DNA of 64,000 nt from Streptomyces cadmiisoli (GTDB lineage Bacteria; Actinomycetota; Actinomycetes; Streptomycetales; Streptomycetaceae). Under the pieces are notes generated by a model that made no database searches, had not been told where the DNA came from, and worked only from the letters and a program-made list of their open reading frames with translations. The DNA is taken from the NCBI RefSeq assembly GCF_003261055.1, contig NZ_CP030073.1, forward strand, positions 6,386,001 through 6,450,000, written 5' to 3'. This document shows, one piece after another, positions 10,482-18,309 of the stretch (the first letter of the stretch is position 1; the number at the start of each line of letters is the position of its first letter). Position numbers and translations under genes: made by a program.

Positions 10482-11209
10482 TAGGACAGCGCGACACCGT
10501 GAGCGGCGCGCACTTCGCCTTCACCGACAGGTGGGGCGGGGTGAGCGCCGTTCCGTACGAGGAGCTCAACCTCGGCGGCGCGGTCGGCGACGACCCAGGG
10601 GCCGTGCACGCCAACCGCGAGCTGGCGGCGAAGTCCCTGGGCCTCGACCACACCCGGGTGGTGTGGATGAACCAGGTGCACGGGACGGACGTGGCCGTGG
10701 TCGACGGGCCCTGGGGCGCCTCGACCGACATTCCCGCGGTGGACGCGGTCGTCACCGCGCGTCGCGGACTCGCCTTGGCGGTCCTCACCGCCGACTGCGT
10801 GCCGGTGCTGCTGGCCGACCCGGTCGCCGGGGTGGCCGCCGCCGCCCACGCGGGCCGGCCCGGCATGATCGCCGGGGTCGTCCCCGCCGCGCTGCGCGCG
10901 ATGATGGAACTGGGTGCCGAGCCGCAGCGGATCGTCGCCCGCACCGGACCCGCCGTCTGCGGCCGGTGCTACGAGGTGCCCGAGCCGATGCGCGCCGAGG
11001 TGGCCGCCGTGGAACCGGCGGCACACGCCGTCACGAGCTGGGGAACGCCCGCGGTCGACGTGGCCGCGGGAGTGCACGCCCAGCTCGAACGGCTCGGGGT
11101 GCGCGACCGGGAGCGGTCGGCGGTGTGCACGCTCGAGTCGGGCGACCACTTCTCGTACCGCCGCGACCGCACCACCGGTCGGCTCGCGGGCTATGTCTGG
11201 CTGGACTGA
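10478..11209 (+). CDS. ylmD: YlmD/YfiH family protein (polyphenol oxidase/purine nucleosidase-type fold)
   Basis: Member of the YfiH/RARRES/FAMIN family (DUF152). The family binds a metal through conserved His and Cys; members have been described with laccase-like, purine phosphorylase/adenosine deaminase-like and peptidoglycan-editing activities. Seen in the 243-aa product: FTDRWGGVS near the N-terminus, [12 protein letters not shown] (His near 69), [13 protein letters not shown] (Cys near 108), AAHAGRPGM (His near 125) and [11 protein letters not shown] 10478 overlaps the ftsZ TGA, implying translational coupling. Confidence 0.88.
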   Translation: MIGQRDTVSGAHFAFTDRWGGVSAVPYEELNLGGAVGDDPGAVHANRELAAKSLGLDHTRVVWMNQVHGTDVAVVDGPWGASTDIPAVDAVVTARRGLALAVLTADCVPVLLADPVAGVAAAAHAGRPGMIAGVVPAALRAMMELGAEPQRIVARTGPAVCGRCYEVPEPMRAEVAAVEPAAHAVTSWGTPAVDVAAGVHAQLERLGVRDRERSAVCTLESGDHFSYRRDRTTGRLAGYVWLD

Positions 11210-11215
11210 TGGGGC

Positions 11216-11935
11216 ATGACGGATCGTAAAGACGAACTCGCCGGAAACCTGGCGAAAGTGGAGGAGCGCATCGCCGCGGCCTGCGCGGCGGCCGGGAGGG
11301 CGCGCGAGGAGGTGACCCTCGTCGTGGTCACCAAGACCCATCCGGCGAACGATGTGCGAATCCTGTCGGAACTCGGTGTGCGGCACGTGGCCGAGAACCG
11401 TGACCAGGACGCGGCCCCGAAAGCCGCGGAATGCTCGGATCTGCCCCTTACTTGGCATTTTGTCGGCCAATTGCAGACCAACAAGGTCCGTTCCGTGGTC
11501 GGTTATGCGGACTTCGTGCAGTCCGTCGATCGCGCCAAGCTCGTCACGGCCCTGTCCAAAGAGGCCGTGCGTGCCGGGCGCGAGGTGGGCTGTCTGCTCC
11601 AGGTCGCGCTCGACGCGGGTGCGAGCGGGAGAGGGGAGCGCGGCGGAGTGGCGCCGGGCGGCGTCGAGGAGTTGGCGGACCTCGTGGCGCGGGCACCCGG
11701 ACTCAGGCTCGACGGACTCATGACCGTCGCGCCGCTTTCCGGTACGTACGCGGGACGTGAACTGGCGGCCTTCGAGCGGTTGATGGATTTGTCGACTGAC
11801 CTGCGCCGAGCCCATCCGGCTGCGAACATGGTCTCGGCAGGGATGAGTGCGGACCTCGAACAGGCCGTGGCGGCCGGAGCGACACATGTGCGCGTCGGCA
11901 CTGCGGTACTCGGAGTCCGCCCCAGGCTCGGGTAA
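11216..11935 (+). CDS. ylmE: YggS/YlmE family PLP homeostasis protein
   Basis: PLP-binding protein of the YBL036C/YggS family (a single TIM barrel related to alanine racemase), involved in vitamin B6 and amino-acid balance rather than a defined catalytic step. In 239 aa, the PLP lysine lies in the VVVTKTHP motif near residue 40, followed by GVRHVAENRDQ, LTWHFVGQLQTNKVR and the C-terminal phosphate-binding SAGMSADLEQAVAAGATHVRVGTAVLG. It follows ylmD by 6 bases. Codon use is a little less GC-biased than in the mur genes. Confidence 0.92.
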   Translation: MTDRKDELAGNLAKVEERIAAACAAAGRAREEVTLVVVTKTHPANDVRILSELGVRHVAENRDQDAAPKAAECSDLPLTWHFVGQLQTNKVRSVVGYADFVQSVDRAKLVTALSKEAVRAGREVGCLLQVALDAGASGRGERGGVAPGGVEELADLVARAPGLRLDGLMTVAPLSGTYAGRELAAFERLMDLSTDLRRAHPAANMVSAGMSADLEQAVAAGATHVRVGTAVLGVRPRLG

Positions 11936-12064
11936 CGTCGCCAAGAAGTCGGACCACAGCAGAAAATATGGTCAATGCCGTCGAAGGGCGAGCATAACGA
12001 CCTCGTGGATCGCGGGCACTTGGCAGTCGTCAGCCGATCCACCACAGAGCGGAGGACTAGGAGC

Positions 12065-12706
12065 ATGGCCGGCGCGATGCGCAAGATGGCGGTCTACCTC
12101 GGCCTCGTGGAGGACGATGGGTACGACGGCCGGGGATTCGACCCCGACGACGATTTCGAACCCGAACTGGACCCGGAGCTCGAGCGGGACCACAGGAGGC
12201 ACGAACCGTCACACCAGTCCCATGGTGCACATTCACCCCAAAGGGACGAACCGGTGCGAATGGTGCAGCCCCCCACACCCCGCGAGTCGGTGGCTCATTC
12301 CGCTTCGCTACCCGCGGAATCCGGACGTCCGGCGCGCATCGCGCCCGTGGCATCCATCACACAAGAACGCGCAAGCCTGGAGAAGAACGCACCGGTGATC
12401 ATGCCCAAGGTCGTGTCGGAACGAGAGCCGTACCGGATCACCACACTTCACCCGCGGACCTACAACGAAGCCCGTACCATCGGGGAACACTTCCGTGAGG
12501 GCACCCCGGTGATCATGAATCTGACTGAGATGGACGACACAGACGCGAAGCGACTTGTCGACTTTGCGGCCGGTTTGGTGTTTGGTCTTCACGGCAGCAT
12601 CGAGCGGGTGACGCAGAAGGTGTTCCTGTTGTCTCCTGCTAACGTCGATGTCACGGCGGAGGACAAGGCCCGCATCGCAGAGGGCGGGTTCTTCAACCAG
12701 AGCTGA
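12065..12706 (+). CDS. sepF: Z-ring membrane anchor SepF
   Basis: DUF552 protein that tethers FtsZ to the membrane and supports ring assembly. The 213-aa product starts with an amphipathic membrane-binding helix ([13 protein letters not shown]). A long acidic then Pro/His-rich linker to about residue 110 follows, then the globular SepF domain with [33 protein letters not shown] and a [14 protein letters not shown] helix. ATG 12065 is preceded by AGGAG; longer in-frame starts exist upstream (11975) but lack the amphipathic start. Confidence 0.95.
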   Translation: MAGAMRKMAVYLGLVEDDGYDGRGFDPDDDFEPELDPELERDHRRHEPSHQSHGAHSPQRDEPVRMVQPPTPRESVAHSASLPAESGRPARIAPVASITQERASLEKNAPVIMPKVVSEREPYRITTLHPRTYNEARTIGEHFREGTPVIMNLTEMDDTDAKRLVDFAAGLVFGLHGSIERVTQKVFLLSPANVDVTAEDKARIAEGGFFNQS

Positions 12707-12787
12707 GACGCACGACCGGAAACAGCAGTACACAGAACACAGAGCAGTACCCAGCAGCACGGTTCAGGGGAGAGGGAAGCAAGGGTC

Positions 12788-13072
12788 ATGAGCGTGGTCC
12801 TGGATGTCGTCTACATCGCGCTGATGTGCTTCCTCATCGTGCTGATCTTCCGGTTGGTCATGGACTACGTCTTCCAGTTCGCCCGCTCATGGCAACCCGG
12901 CAAGGCGATGGTGGTCGTTCTGGAGGCCACCTACACTGTCACTGATCCACCGCTCAAGCTTCTGCGGCGGTTCATTCCGCCGCTGCGTCTCGGGGGCGTG
13001 GCGCTCGACCTGTCCTTCTTCGTACTGATGATCATCGTCTACATCCTGATCTCGATCGTGAGTCGGCTGTGA
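12788..13072 (+). CDS. ylmG: YggT/YlmG family membrane protein
   Basis: Small 94-aa integral membrane protein of the YggT family with two hydrophobic segments (about residues 3-22 and 68-92) around a loop with the family motif TYTVTDPPLKLLRRFIPPLR. Members sit beside sepF and divIVA in Gram-positive dcw clusters and in plastids; a role in membrane or division-site organisation is suspected but not defined. ATG 12788 is preceded by GGGGAGAGGG. Confidence 0.92.
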   Translation: MSVVLDVVYIALMCFLIVLIFRLVMDYVFQFARSWQPGKAMVVVLEATYTVTDPPLKLLRRFIPPLRLGGVALDLSFFVLMIIVYILISIVSRL

Positions 13073-13125
13073 GCGATGTGAACTACGGTCTTGCCGAATG
13101 CCGACGACTACGTTGAGGTGAAGAG

Positions 13126-14328
13126 ATGCCGTTGACCCCCGAGGATGTGCGGAACAAGCAGTTCACGACCGTCCGCCTCCGAGAAGGCTATGACGAGGAC
13201 GAGGTCGATGCCTTCCTCGATGAGGTCGAAGCCGAACTGACCCGCTTGCTCCGCGAGAACGAGGACCTGCGCGCCAAGCTGGCCGCCGCCACCCGTGCTG
13301 CTGCCCAGAACCAGCAGAACATGCGCAAGCCCCCGGAGCCTCAGGACCAGCAGCAGGGCGGCATGCCTCCGCAGGGTATGCCCCAGCAGGGAATGCCTCC
13401 GCAGGGTATGCCCCAGCAGGGAATGCCCCAGCAGGGCGGGATGCCTCCGCAGGGTATGCCCCAGCAGGGCATGCGCGGTCCCGGGGCTCCCGTCCCCGCC
13501 GGGATATCGGGCCCGCCGCAGCAGCAGATGGGTGGCCCCATGGGTGGTCCGCCCCAGCTGCCGAGCGGTGCTCCGCAGCTGCCCGCCGGTCCCGGTGGGC
13601 AGGGTCCGCAGGGTCCTGGCCCGATGGGTCAGGGTCCGATGGGCCAGGGACCGATGCAGGGCCAGATGGGCCCGGGTCCCATGGGCGGTCCGATGGGCGG
13701 CCCCGGCATGCCCGGACAGGGCGGCCCCGGCGGCGACAGTGCCGCCCGTGTGCTCTCGCTGGCCCAGCAGACCGCCGACCAGGCGATCGCCGAGGCCCGG
13801 TCCGAGGCCAACAAGATCGTCGGCGAGGCTCGTTCGCGTGCCGAGGGTCTTGAGCGTGACGCGCGCGCGAAGGCGGACGCGCTGGAGCGGGACGCGCAGG
13901 AGAAGCACCGTGTCGCGATGGGCTCCCTGGAGTCCGCCCGCGCCACGCTGGAGCGCAAGGTCGAGGACCTGCGCGGCTTCGAACGCGAGTACCGCACGCG
14001 GCTGAAGTCCTACCTGGAGTCCCAGCTGCGCCAGCTGGAGACGCAGGCGGACGACTCGCTCGCCCCGCCGCGCACGCCCGCGGCCGCCTCGCTTCCGCCG
14101 TCCCCGGCGCCCTCCATGGCTCCGGCCGGCGCGGGTGCCCCGTCGTACGGCGGAAACCAGACCATGGGTGGTCCGGCTCCGGCCGCGCCCTCCTACGGTG
14201 GCGGTCAGCCGCAGATGTCCCCCGCGATGACCCAGCCGATGGCTCCGGTCCGGCCGCAGGGCCCGTCCCCGATGGGTCAGGCGCCGAGCCCGATGCGTGG
14301 CTTCCTCATCGACGAGGACGACAACTGA
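13126..14328 (+). CDS. divIVA: Polar growth determinant DivIVA
   Basis: Coiled-coil scaffold that marks hyphal tips and branch sites and directs wall synthesis there; essential in Streptomyces coelicolor. In the 400-aa product, the N-terminal lipid-binding domain ([20 protein letters not shown]) and first coiled coil run to about residue 68. A Gln/Gly/Met/Pro-rich linker (about 70-205) holds seven MP(P/Q)QG repeats. A long second coiled coil spans about 210-300 ([20 protein letters not shown]), and the Pro/Ala-rich tail ends [10 protein letters not shown]. The size and linker match the Streptomyces form, which is much longer than Bacillus DivIVA. Confidence 0.96.
   Translation: MPLTPEDVRNKQFTTVRLREGYDEDEVDAFLDEVEAELTRLLRENEDLRAKLAAATRAAAQNQQNMRKPPEPQDQQQGGMPPQGMPQQGMPPQGMPQQGMPQQGGMPPQGMPQQGMRGPGAPVPAGISGPPQQQMGGPMGGPPQLPSGAPQLPAGPGGQGPQGPGPMGQGPMGQGPMQGQMGPGPMGGPMGGPGMPGQGGPGGDSAARVLSLAQQTADQAIAEARSEANKIVGEARSRAEGLERDARAKADALERDAQEKHRVAMGSLESARATLERKVEDLRGFEREYRTRLKSYLESQLRQLETQADDSLAPPRTPAAASLPPSPAPSMAPAGAGAPSYGGNQTMGGPAPAAPSYGGGQPQMSPAMTQPMAPVRPQGPSPMGQAPSPMRGFLIDEDDN
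13363..13470 (+). repeat. 15-bp tandem repeats in divIVA linker
   Basis: Seven near-identical units of ATG-CC(T/C)-C(C/A)G-CAG-GG(T/A/C) encode (M-P-P/Q-Q-G)x7 with one extra Gly, residues 80-115 of DivIVA. The near identity of the DNA copies makes copy-number change by slippage likely. The linker is between two coiled coils. Confidence 0.9.
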
Positions 14329-14371
14329 CGGTTCGTGGTGCGTAGTACGGCGTAGCAGTCGGCAGCATTCA

Positions 14372-14408
14372 GGGCGGGGCCCCGGGATCTCATCCCGGGG
14401 CCCCGCCC
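14372..14408 (+). terminator. Intrinsic terminator after divIVA
   Basis: A perfect 17-bp stem (14372-14388 with 14392-14408) and a 3-base loop are followed by TTTT at 14409-14412, 43 bases after the divIVA stop. It is the strongest rho-independent terminator in the dcw region and marks the end of the cluster. Confidence 0.9.
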
Positions 14409-14481
14409 TTTTGCTACGCGCGTTCGCCTGGGCTGATCCGCGTGTTCGGGTGTGGGGGCAGCTGTCCGTACGGACACAACG

Positions 14482-14529
14482 CCGAAGGCCCGGTGCCGCC
14501 GGGAATCCTCGGCGGCACCGGGCCTTCGG
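14482..14529 (-). terminator. Terminator after ileS
   Basis: A perfect 19-bp stem (14482-14500 with 14511-14529) and 10-base loop begins 8 bases beyond the ileS stop codon read on the minus strand. It lacks a long U-tract, as is usual in Streptomyces. With the divIVA terminator it separates two converging transcription units. Confidence 0.85.
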
Positions 14530-14537
14530 GGGTGCCG

Positions 14538-17500
14538 TTACGCCTTGCGCAGGCGGAACGTCAGCGTCAGCGGCTCGTCCGTGAACGGGGCGCCGTAGGT
14601 GTCGTCCGCCTCGCCCTGGGCGAAGTCCGTGGCGAGGACCTCGTCGGCGATCAGGTCGCTGTGCCCGGCCAGGGCGGCGATGACCGCCGGGTCCGTGGCC
14701 GTCCAGCGCAGGGCGATCCGGTCGGCGACGTCGAGGCCGCTGTTCTTGCGGGCCTCCTGGATCAGGCGGATCGCGTCCCGGGCCAGGCCCGCCCGGCGCA
14801 GGTCCTCGGTGATCTCCAGGTCCAGGGCGACCGTCGCGCCGGCGTCGGACGCGACCGACCAGCCCTCGCGCGGGGTCTCGGTGATGATGACCTCGTCGGG
14901 GGCCAGCGTGATGGTCTCGCCGTCGACCTCCACCGACGCCGTGCCCTCGCGCAGCGCCAGGGACAGGGCGGCCGCGTCGGCGCCGGCGACGGCCTTGGCG
15001 ACGTCCTGGACGCGCTTGCCGAAGCGCTTGCCGAGGGCGCGGAAGTTGGCCTTCGCGGTCGTGTCGACCAGGGAGCCGCCCACCTCGGAGAGGGAGGCCA
15101 GGGACTCGACGTTCAGTTCCTCGGTGATCTGCGTGTGCAGTTCACGGTCGAGCGCGTCGAAGCCCGTGGCCGCGATCAGCGCGCGCCGGAGCGGCTGACG
15201 GGTCTTGACGCCCGACTCCGCGCGGGTGGCACGGCCGAGCTCGACCAGCCGGCGCACCAGCACCATGTGCTTCGACAGCTCCGGGTCGACCGCGGTGAGG
15301 TCCGCCTCGGGCCAGGACGCCAGGTGCACCGACTCCGGGGCGCCCGGGGTGACCGGCACGATCAGGTCCTGCCAGACCCGCTCCGTGATGAACGGGGTCA
15401 GCGGGGCCATCAGCTTGGTGACCGTCTCCACGACCTCGTGCAGGGTGCGCAGGGCGGCCTTGTCACCCTGCCAGAAGCGGCGCCGGGAGCGGCGGACGTA
15501 CCAGTTCGACAGGTCGTCGACGAACGCCGACAGCAGCTTGCCGGCGCGCTGGGTGTCGTACGCCTCCAGGGACTGGGTCACCTGGTCGGTCAGCGCGTGC
15601 AGCTCGGACAGCAGCCAGCGGTCCAGCAGCGGGCGGTCGGCCGGGGCCGGGTCGGCCGCGGAGGGGGCCCAGCCGCTCGTGCGGGCGTACAGGGCCTGGA
15701 AGGCCACCGTGTTCCAGTAGGTGAGCAGCGTCTTGCGCACGACCTCCTGGATGGTGCCGTGGCCCACCCGGCGGGCCGCCCACGGGGAGCCGCCGGCCGC
15801 CATGAACCAGCGGACCGCGTCCGCGCCGTGCTGATCCATCAGCGGGATGGGCTGGAGGATGTTGCCCAGGTGCTTGGACATCTTCCGGCCGTCCTCGGCG
15901 AGGATGTGGCCGAGGCAGACGACGTTCTCGTACGACGACTTGTCGAAGACCAGCGTGCCGACCGCCATCAGCGTGTAGAACCAGCCGCGGGTCTGGTCGA
16001 TGGCCTCGCTGATGAACTGCGCCGGGTACCGGGACTCGAACAGTTCCTTGTTCTTGTACGGGTAGCCCCACTGCGCGAACGGCATCGAACCCGAGTCGTA
16101 CCAGGCGTCGATGACCTCCGGCACGCGCGTGGCCGTCTTCGCGCACTGCGGGCAGTCGAAGGTGACCTCGTCGATGTACGGCCGGTGCGGGTCGAGGCCG
16201 GACTGGTCGGTGCCGGTGAGCTCGGTCAGCTCGGCGCGGGAGCCGACGACGGTGAGGTGGTCGTCCTCGCAGCGCCAGATCGGCAGCGGCGTGCCCCAGT
16301 AGCGGTTGCGGGACAGCGCCCAGTCGATGTTGTTGTTGAGCCAGTCGCCGTACCGGCCGTGCTTGACCGTGTCCGGGTACCAGTTGGTCCGCTCGTTCTC
16401 CTCCAGGAGACGGTCCTTGATCGCCGTCGTGCGGATGTACCAGGACGGCTGCGCGTAGTAGAGGAGCGCGGTGTGGCAGCGCCAGCAGTGCGGGTAGCTG
16501 TGCTCGTACGGCAGGTGCTTGAACAGCAGGCCGCGCTCGCCGAGGTCCTCGGTGAGCTTCTCGTCGGCCTTCTTGAAGAAGACGCCGCCGACCAGGGGGA
16601 GGTTCTCCTCGAAGGTGCCGTCCGGGCGGACCGGGTTCACCACCGGCAGGCCGTAGGCGCGGCACACCTTGAGGTCGTCCTCACCGAAGGCGGGGGACTG
16701 GTGGACCAGACCGGTGCCGTCCTCCGTGGTGACGTACTCGGCGTTGACGACGAAGTGGGCTTCCGTGCCCTCGGGGAACTCGACCAGCTCGAACGGGCGC
16801 CGGTAGGTCCAGCGCTCCATCTCGGCGCCGGTGAAGGACCGGCCGGTGGTCCGCCAGCCCTCGCCGAGCGCCTTCTCGACGAGCGGCTCGGCGACGACGA
16901 GCTTCTCCTCGCCGTCGGTCGCGACGACGTAGGTGACCTCGGGGTGGGCGGCGACCGCGGTGTTGGAGACCAGCGTCCAGGGGGTCGTCGTCCACACCAG
17001 GAGGGTGGCCTCGCCGGCGAGCGGGCCGGAGGTGAGCGGGAAGCGGACGTAGACCGAGGGGTCGACGACGGTCTCGTAGCCCTGGGCCAGCTCGTGGTCG
17101 GACAGGCCCGTGCCGCAGCGCGGGCACCAGGGCGCGACGCGGTGGTCCTGGACCAGCAGGCCCTTTTTGAAGATCTCCTTCAGGGACCACCAGACGGACT
17201 CGATGTACTCCGGCTCCATCGTCACGTACGCCTCGTCGAGGTCGACCCAGTAGCCCATGCGGGTCGTCAGCTCGGAGAAGGCGTCGGTGTGGCGGAGCAC
17301 GGACTCCCGGCACCTGGCGTTGAACTCGGCGATGCCGTACGCCTCGATGTCCTTCTTGCCGCTGAAGCCGAGCTCCTTCTCGACCGCGAGCTCCACGGGC
17401 AGGCCGTGGCAGTCCCAGCCGGCCTTGCGGGCCACGTGGTAGCCGCGCATGGTGCGGAAGCGGGGGAAGACGTCCTTGAAGACGCGCGCCTCGATGTGGT

Positions 17501-17681
17501 GGGCGCCCGGCATGCCGTTCGCGGTGGGCGGGCCCTCGTAGAACACCCACTCGGGGCGGCCCTCGGAGTGCTCCAGGCTCTTGGTGAAGATCTTCTGCTC
17601 GCGCCAGAAGTCGAGCACGGCGTGCTCGAGGGCGGGCAGGTCGACCTGGGCGGGCACCTGGCGGTACGTCGGCGTTGTCAT
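14538..17681 (-). CDS. ileS: Isoleucyl-tRNA synthetase, type 2, with GxHH signature
   Basis: Class Ia aminoacyl-tRNA synthetase charging tRNA-Ile, with a CP1 editing domain that hydrolyses Val-tRNA-Ile. ATG 17681 with GGAGGA upstream gives 1047 aa, the usual size for the eukaryote-like IleRS2; longer open frame upstream is the T-box leader. The class I signature, normally HxGH, reads G-A-H-H at residues 59-62 within NGMPGAHHIEAR. The second motif reads KMSKH at residues 600-604. Cys pairs in the CP region (CPRCGTG, CPQCAKTA) may bind zinc. Known: IleRS2 enzymes resist mupirocin, and those with GxHH are reported as hyper-resistant. The gene is alone between two strong hairpins and its leader. 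Confidence 0.97.
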   Translation of the reverse strand: MTTPTYRQVPAQVDLPALEHAVLDFWREQKIFTKSLEHSEGRPEWVFYEGPPTANGMPGAHHIEARVFKDVFPRFRTMRGYHVARKAGWDCHGLPVELAVEKELGFSGKKDIEAYGIAEFNARCRESVLRHTDAFSELTTRMGYWVDLDEAYVTMEPEYIESVWWSLKEIFKKGLLVQDHRVAPWCPRCGTGLSDHELAQGYETVVDPSVYVRFPLTSGPLAGEATLLVWTTTPWTLVSNTAVAAHPEVTYVVATDGEEKLVVAEPLVEKALGEGWRTTGRSFTGAEMERWTYRRPFELVEFPEGTEAHFVVNAEYVTTEDGTGLVHQSPAFGEDDLKVCRAYGLPVVNPVRPDGTFEENLPLVGGVFFKKADEKLTEDLGERGLLFKHLPYEHSYPHCWRCHTALLYYAQPSWYIRTTAIKDRLLEENERTNWYPDTVKHGRYGDWLNNNIDWALSRNRYWGTPLPIWRCEDDHLTVVGSRAELTELTGTDQSGLDPHRPYIDEVTFDCPQCAKTATRVPEVIDAWYDSGSMPFAQWGYPYKNKELFESRYPAQFISEAIDQTRGWFYTLMAVGTLVFDKSSYENVVCLGHILAEDGRKMSKHLGNILQPIPLMDQHGADAVRWFMAAGGSPWAARRVGHGTIQEVVRKTLLTYWNTVAFQALYARTSGWAPSAADPAPADRPLLDRWLLSELHALTDQVTQSLEAYDTQRAGKLLSAFVDDLSNWYVRRSRRRFWQGDKAALRTLHEVVETVTKLMAPLTPFITERVWQDLIVPVTPGAPESVHLASWPEADLTAVDPELSKHMVLVRRLVELGRATRAESGVKTRQPLRRALIAATGFDALDRELHTQITEELNVESLASLSEVGGSLVDTTAKANFRALGKRFGKRVQDVAKAVAGADAAALSLALREGTASVEVDGETITLAPDEVIITETPREGWSVASDAGATVALDLEITEDLRRAGLARDAIRLIQEARKNSGLDVADRIALRWTATDPAVIAALAGHSDLIADEVLATDFAQGEADDTYGAPFTDEPLTLTFRLRKA

Positions 17682-17975
17682 CAGCGGGCTTCCTCCGGCG
17701 GACTTGCTGCCTTCCGTCCGGAGGGACGAGAGCCTCCTGCGCCGCCTTCGGCGCGCTCCCGCGGTACCACCCTCCTTGGCCCCTCGGTGGCGCGCACCGG
17801 TGAGCCCCCTCATTGGGGTCGCGATACCGGTTCTACGGCCCCGGCCGTGCTGCTGGGGCTTTCCTCCGGCGGCTCCGGGGTGATCTTCACGTCGCGCTCG
17901 CCCCCGGGCTTCCACCGTCCCCGGGTCGCTCTGGGCTGCCTACGCCGCTACTCGTCCCCATCCACGCTTTTCGCT
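17682..17975 (-). promoter_or_regulatory. T-box riboswitch controlling ileS
   Basis: On the minus strand the leader holds the near-invariant T-box sequence GGGTGGTACCGCG (17773-17761), which base-pairs with the uncharged tRNA acceptor end. It is followed by a CTCGTCCCTCCGGACG hairpin and the ileS ribosome site GGAGGA. Upstream lie GGACGAGTAGCGGC, a GGTGGAAGCC element and a candidate specifier AUC (Ile) at 17884-17882 in GTGAAGATCACC. Actinobacterial ileS T-boxes are known to act mainly on translation start by freeing the ribosome site; the closeness of the T-box hairpin to GGAGGA fits that. Uncharged tRNA-Ile should raise IleRS output. Confidence 0.92.
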
Positions 17976-17981
17976 TCGCCC

Positions 17982-17987
17982 AGTGTA
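17982..17987 (-). promoter_or_regulatory. Candidate -10 box for the ileS leader
   Basis: TACACT on the minus strand fits the Streptomyces housekeeping -10 pattern TAxxxT and lies just before the first conserved leader bases, giving a start near 17975. No good -35 is visible 16-18 bases further upstream, so this is tentative. Confidence 0.4.
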
Positions 17988-18017
17988 CGGCGCCGCGCGG
18001 ACGGTGGCCGACCGGAT

Positions 18018-18073
18018 TTCCGGGGCGCCGGAGCCCCGGAACGAGCGCCGTGTCCCCGGGCCCGTGGGGACAC
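18018..18073. other. Two adjacent hairpins in the ileS/dksA-like divergent region
   Basis: The 628 bases between the ileS start and the dksA-like gene contain the T-box leader (to about 17975) and this segment. It has a 9-bp stem (18018-18026 with 18033-18041) and an 8-bp stem GTGTCCCC/GGGGACAC (18050-18057 with 18066-18073). They lie upstream of the ileS start point and about 240 bases before the dksA-like gene. They could be part of that gene's leader or a terminator for an unseen transcript. No convincing ORF is present in 18074-18309. Confidence 0.45.
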
Positions 18074-18309
18074 GCGAACGAGCCCCCGGTGAGATGACCC
18101 GAATGGTCAGATGAGCGGCTTTTGATCCAGGGATGTCCGACTCGGCGGATTACCCGGCGGGGAGCTGGGCACAACGCTTGCATGCCGGCCGGGTGGCGGC
18201 CGCCAGGCGGCGAATCGGGTGGAGTGCCCCGTTGCCGTGGGGCTCAAGTCGATTTATCGTCCCAGCACGATTCGTGTGCAAGGTCACAATATGTGAAGGG
18301 GCGGCGGCA

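Noticed and set aside
13363..13470. Possible tandem-repeat insertion in divIVA
   Set aside because: Gln/Gly/Met-rich linker repeats are normal in Streptomyces DivIVA.
14442..18092. 1216-codon open frame on the + strand opposite ileS
   Set aside because: A mirror of strong GC codon bias: ileS has all family motifs on the minus strand, while this frame shows no motif and runs through the T-box and terminator.
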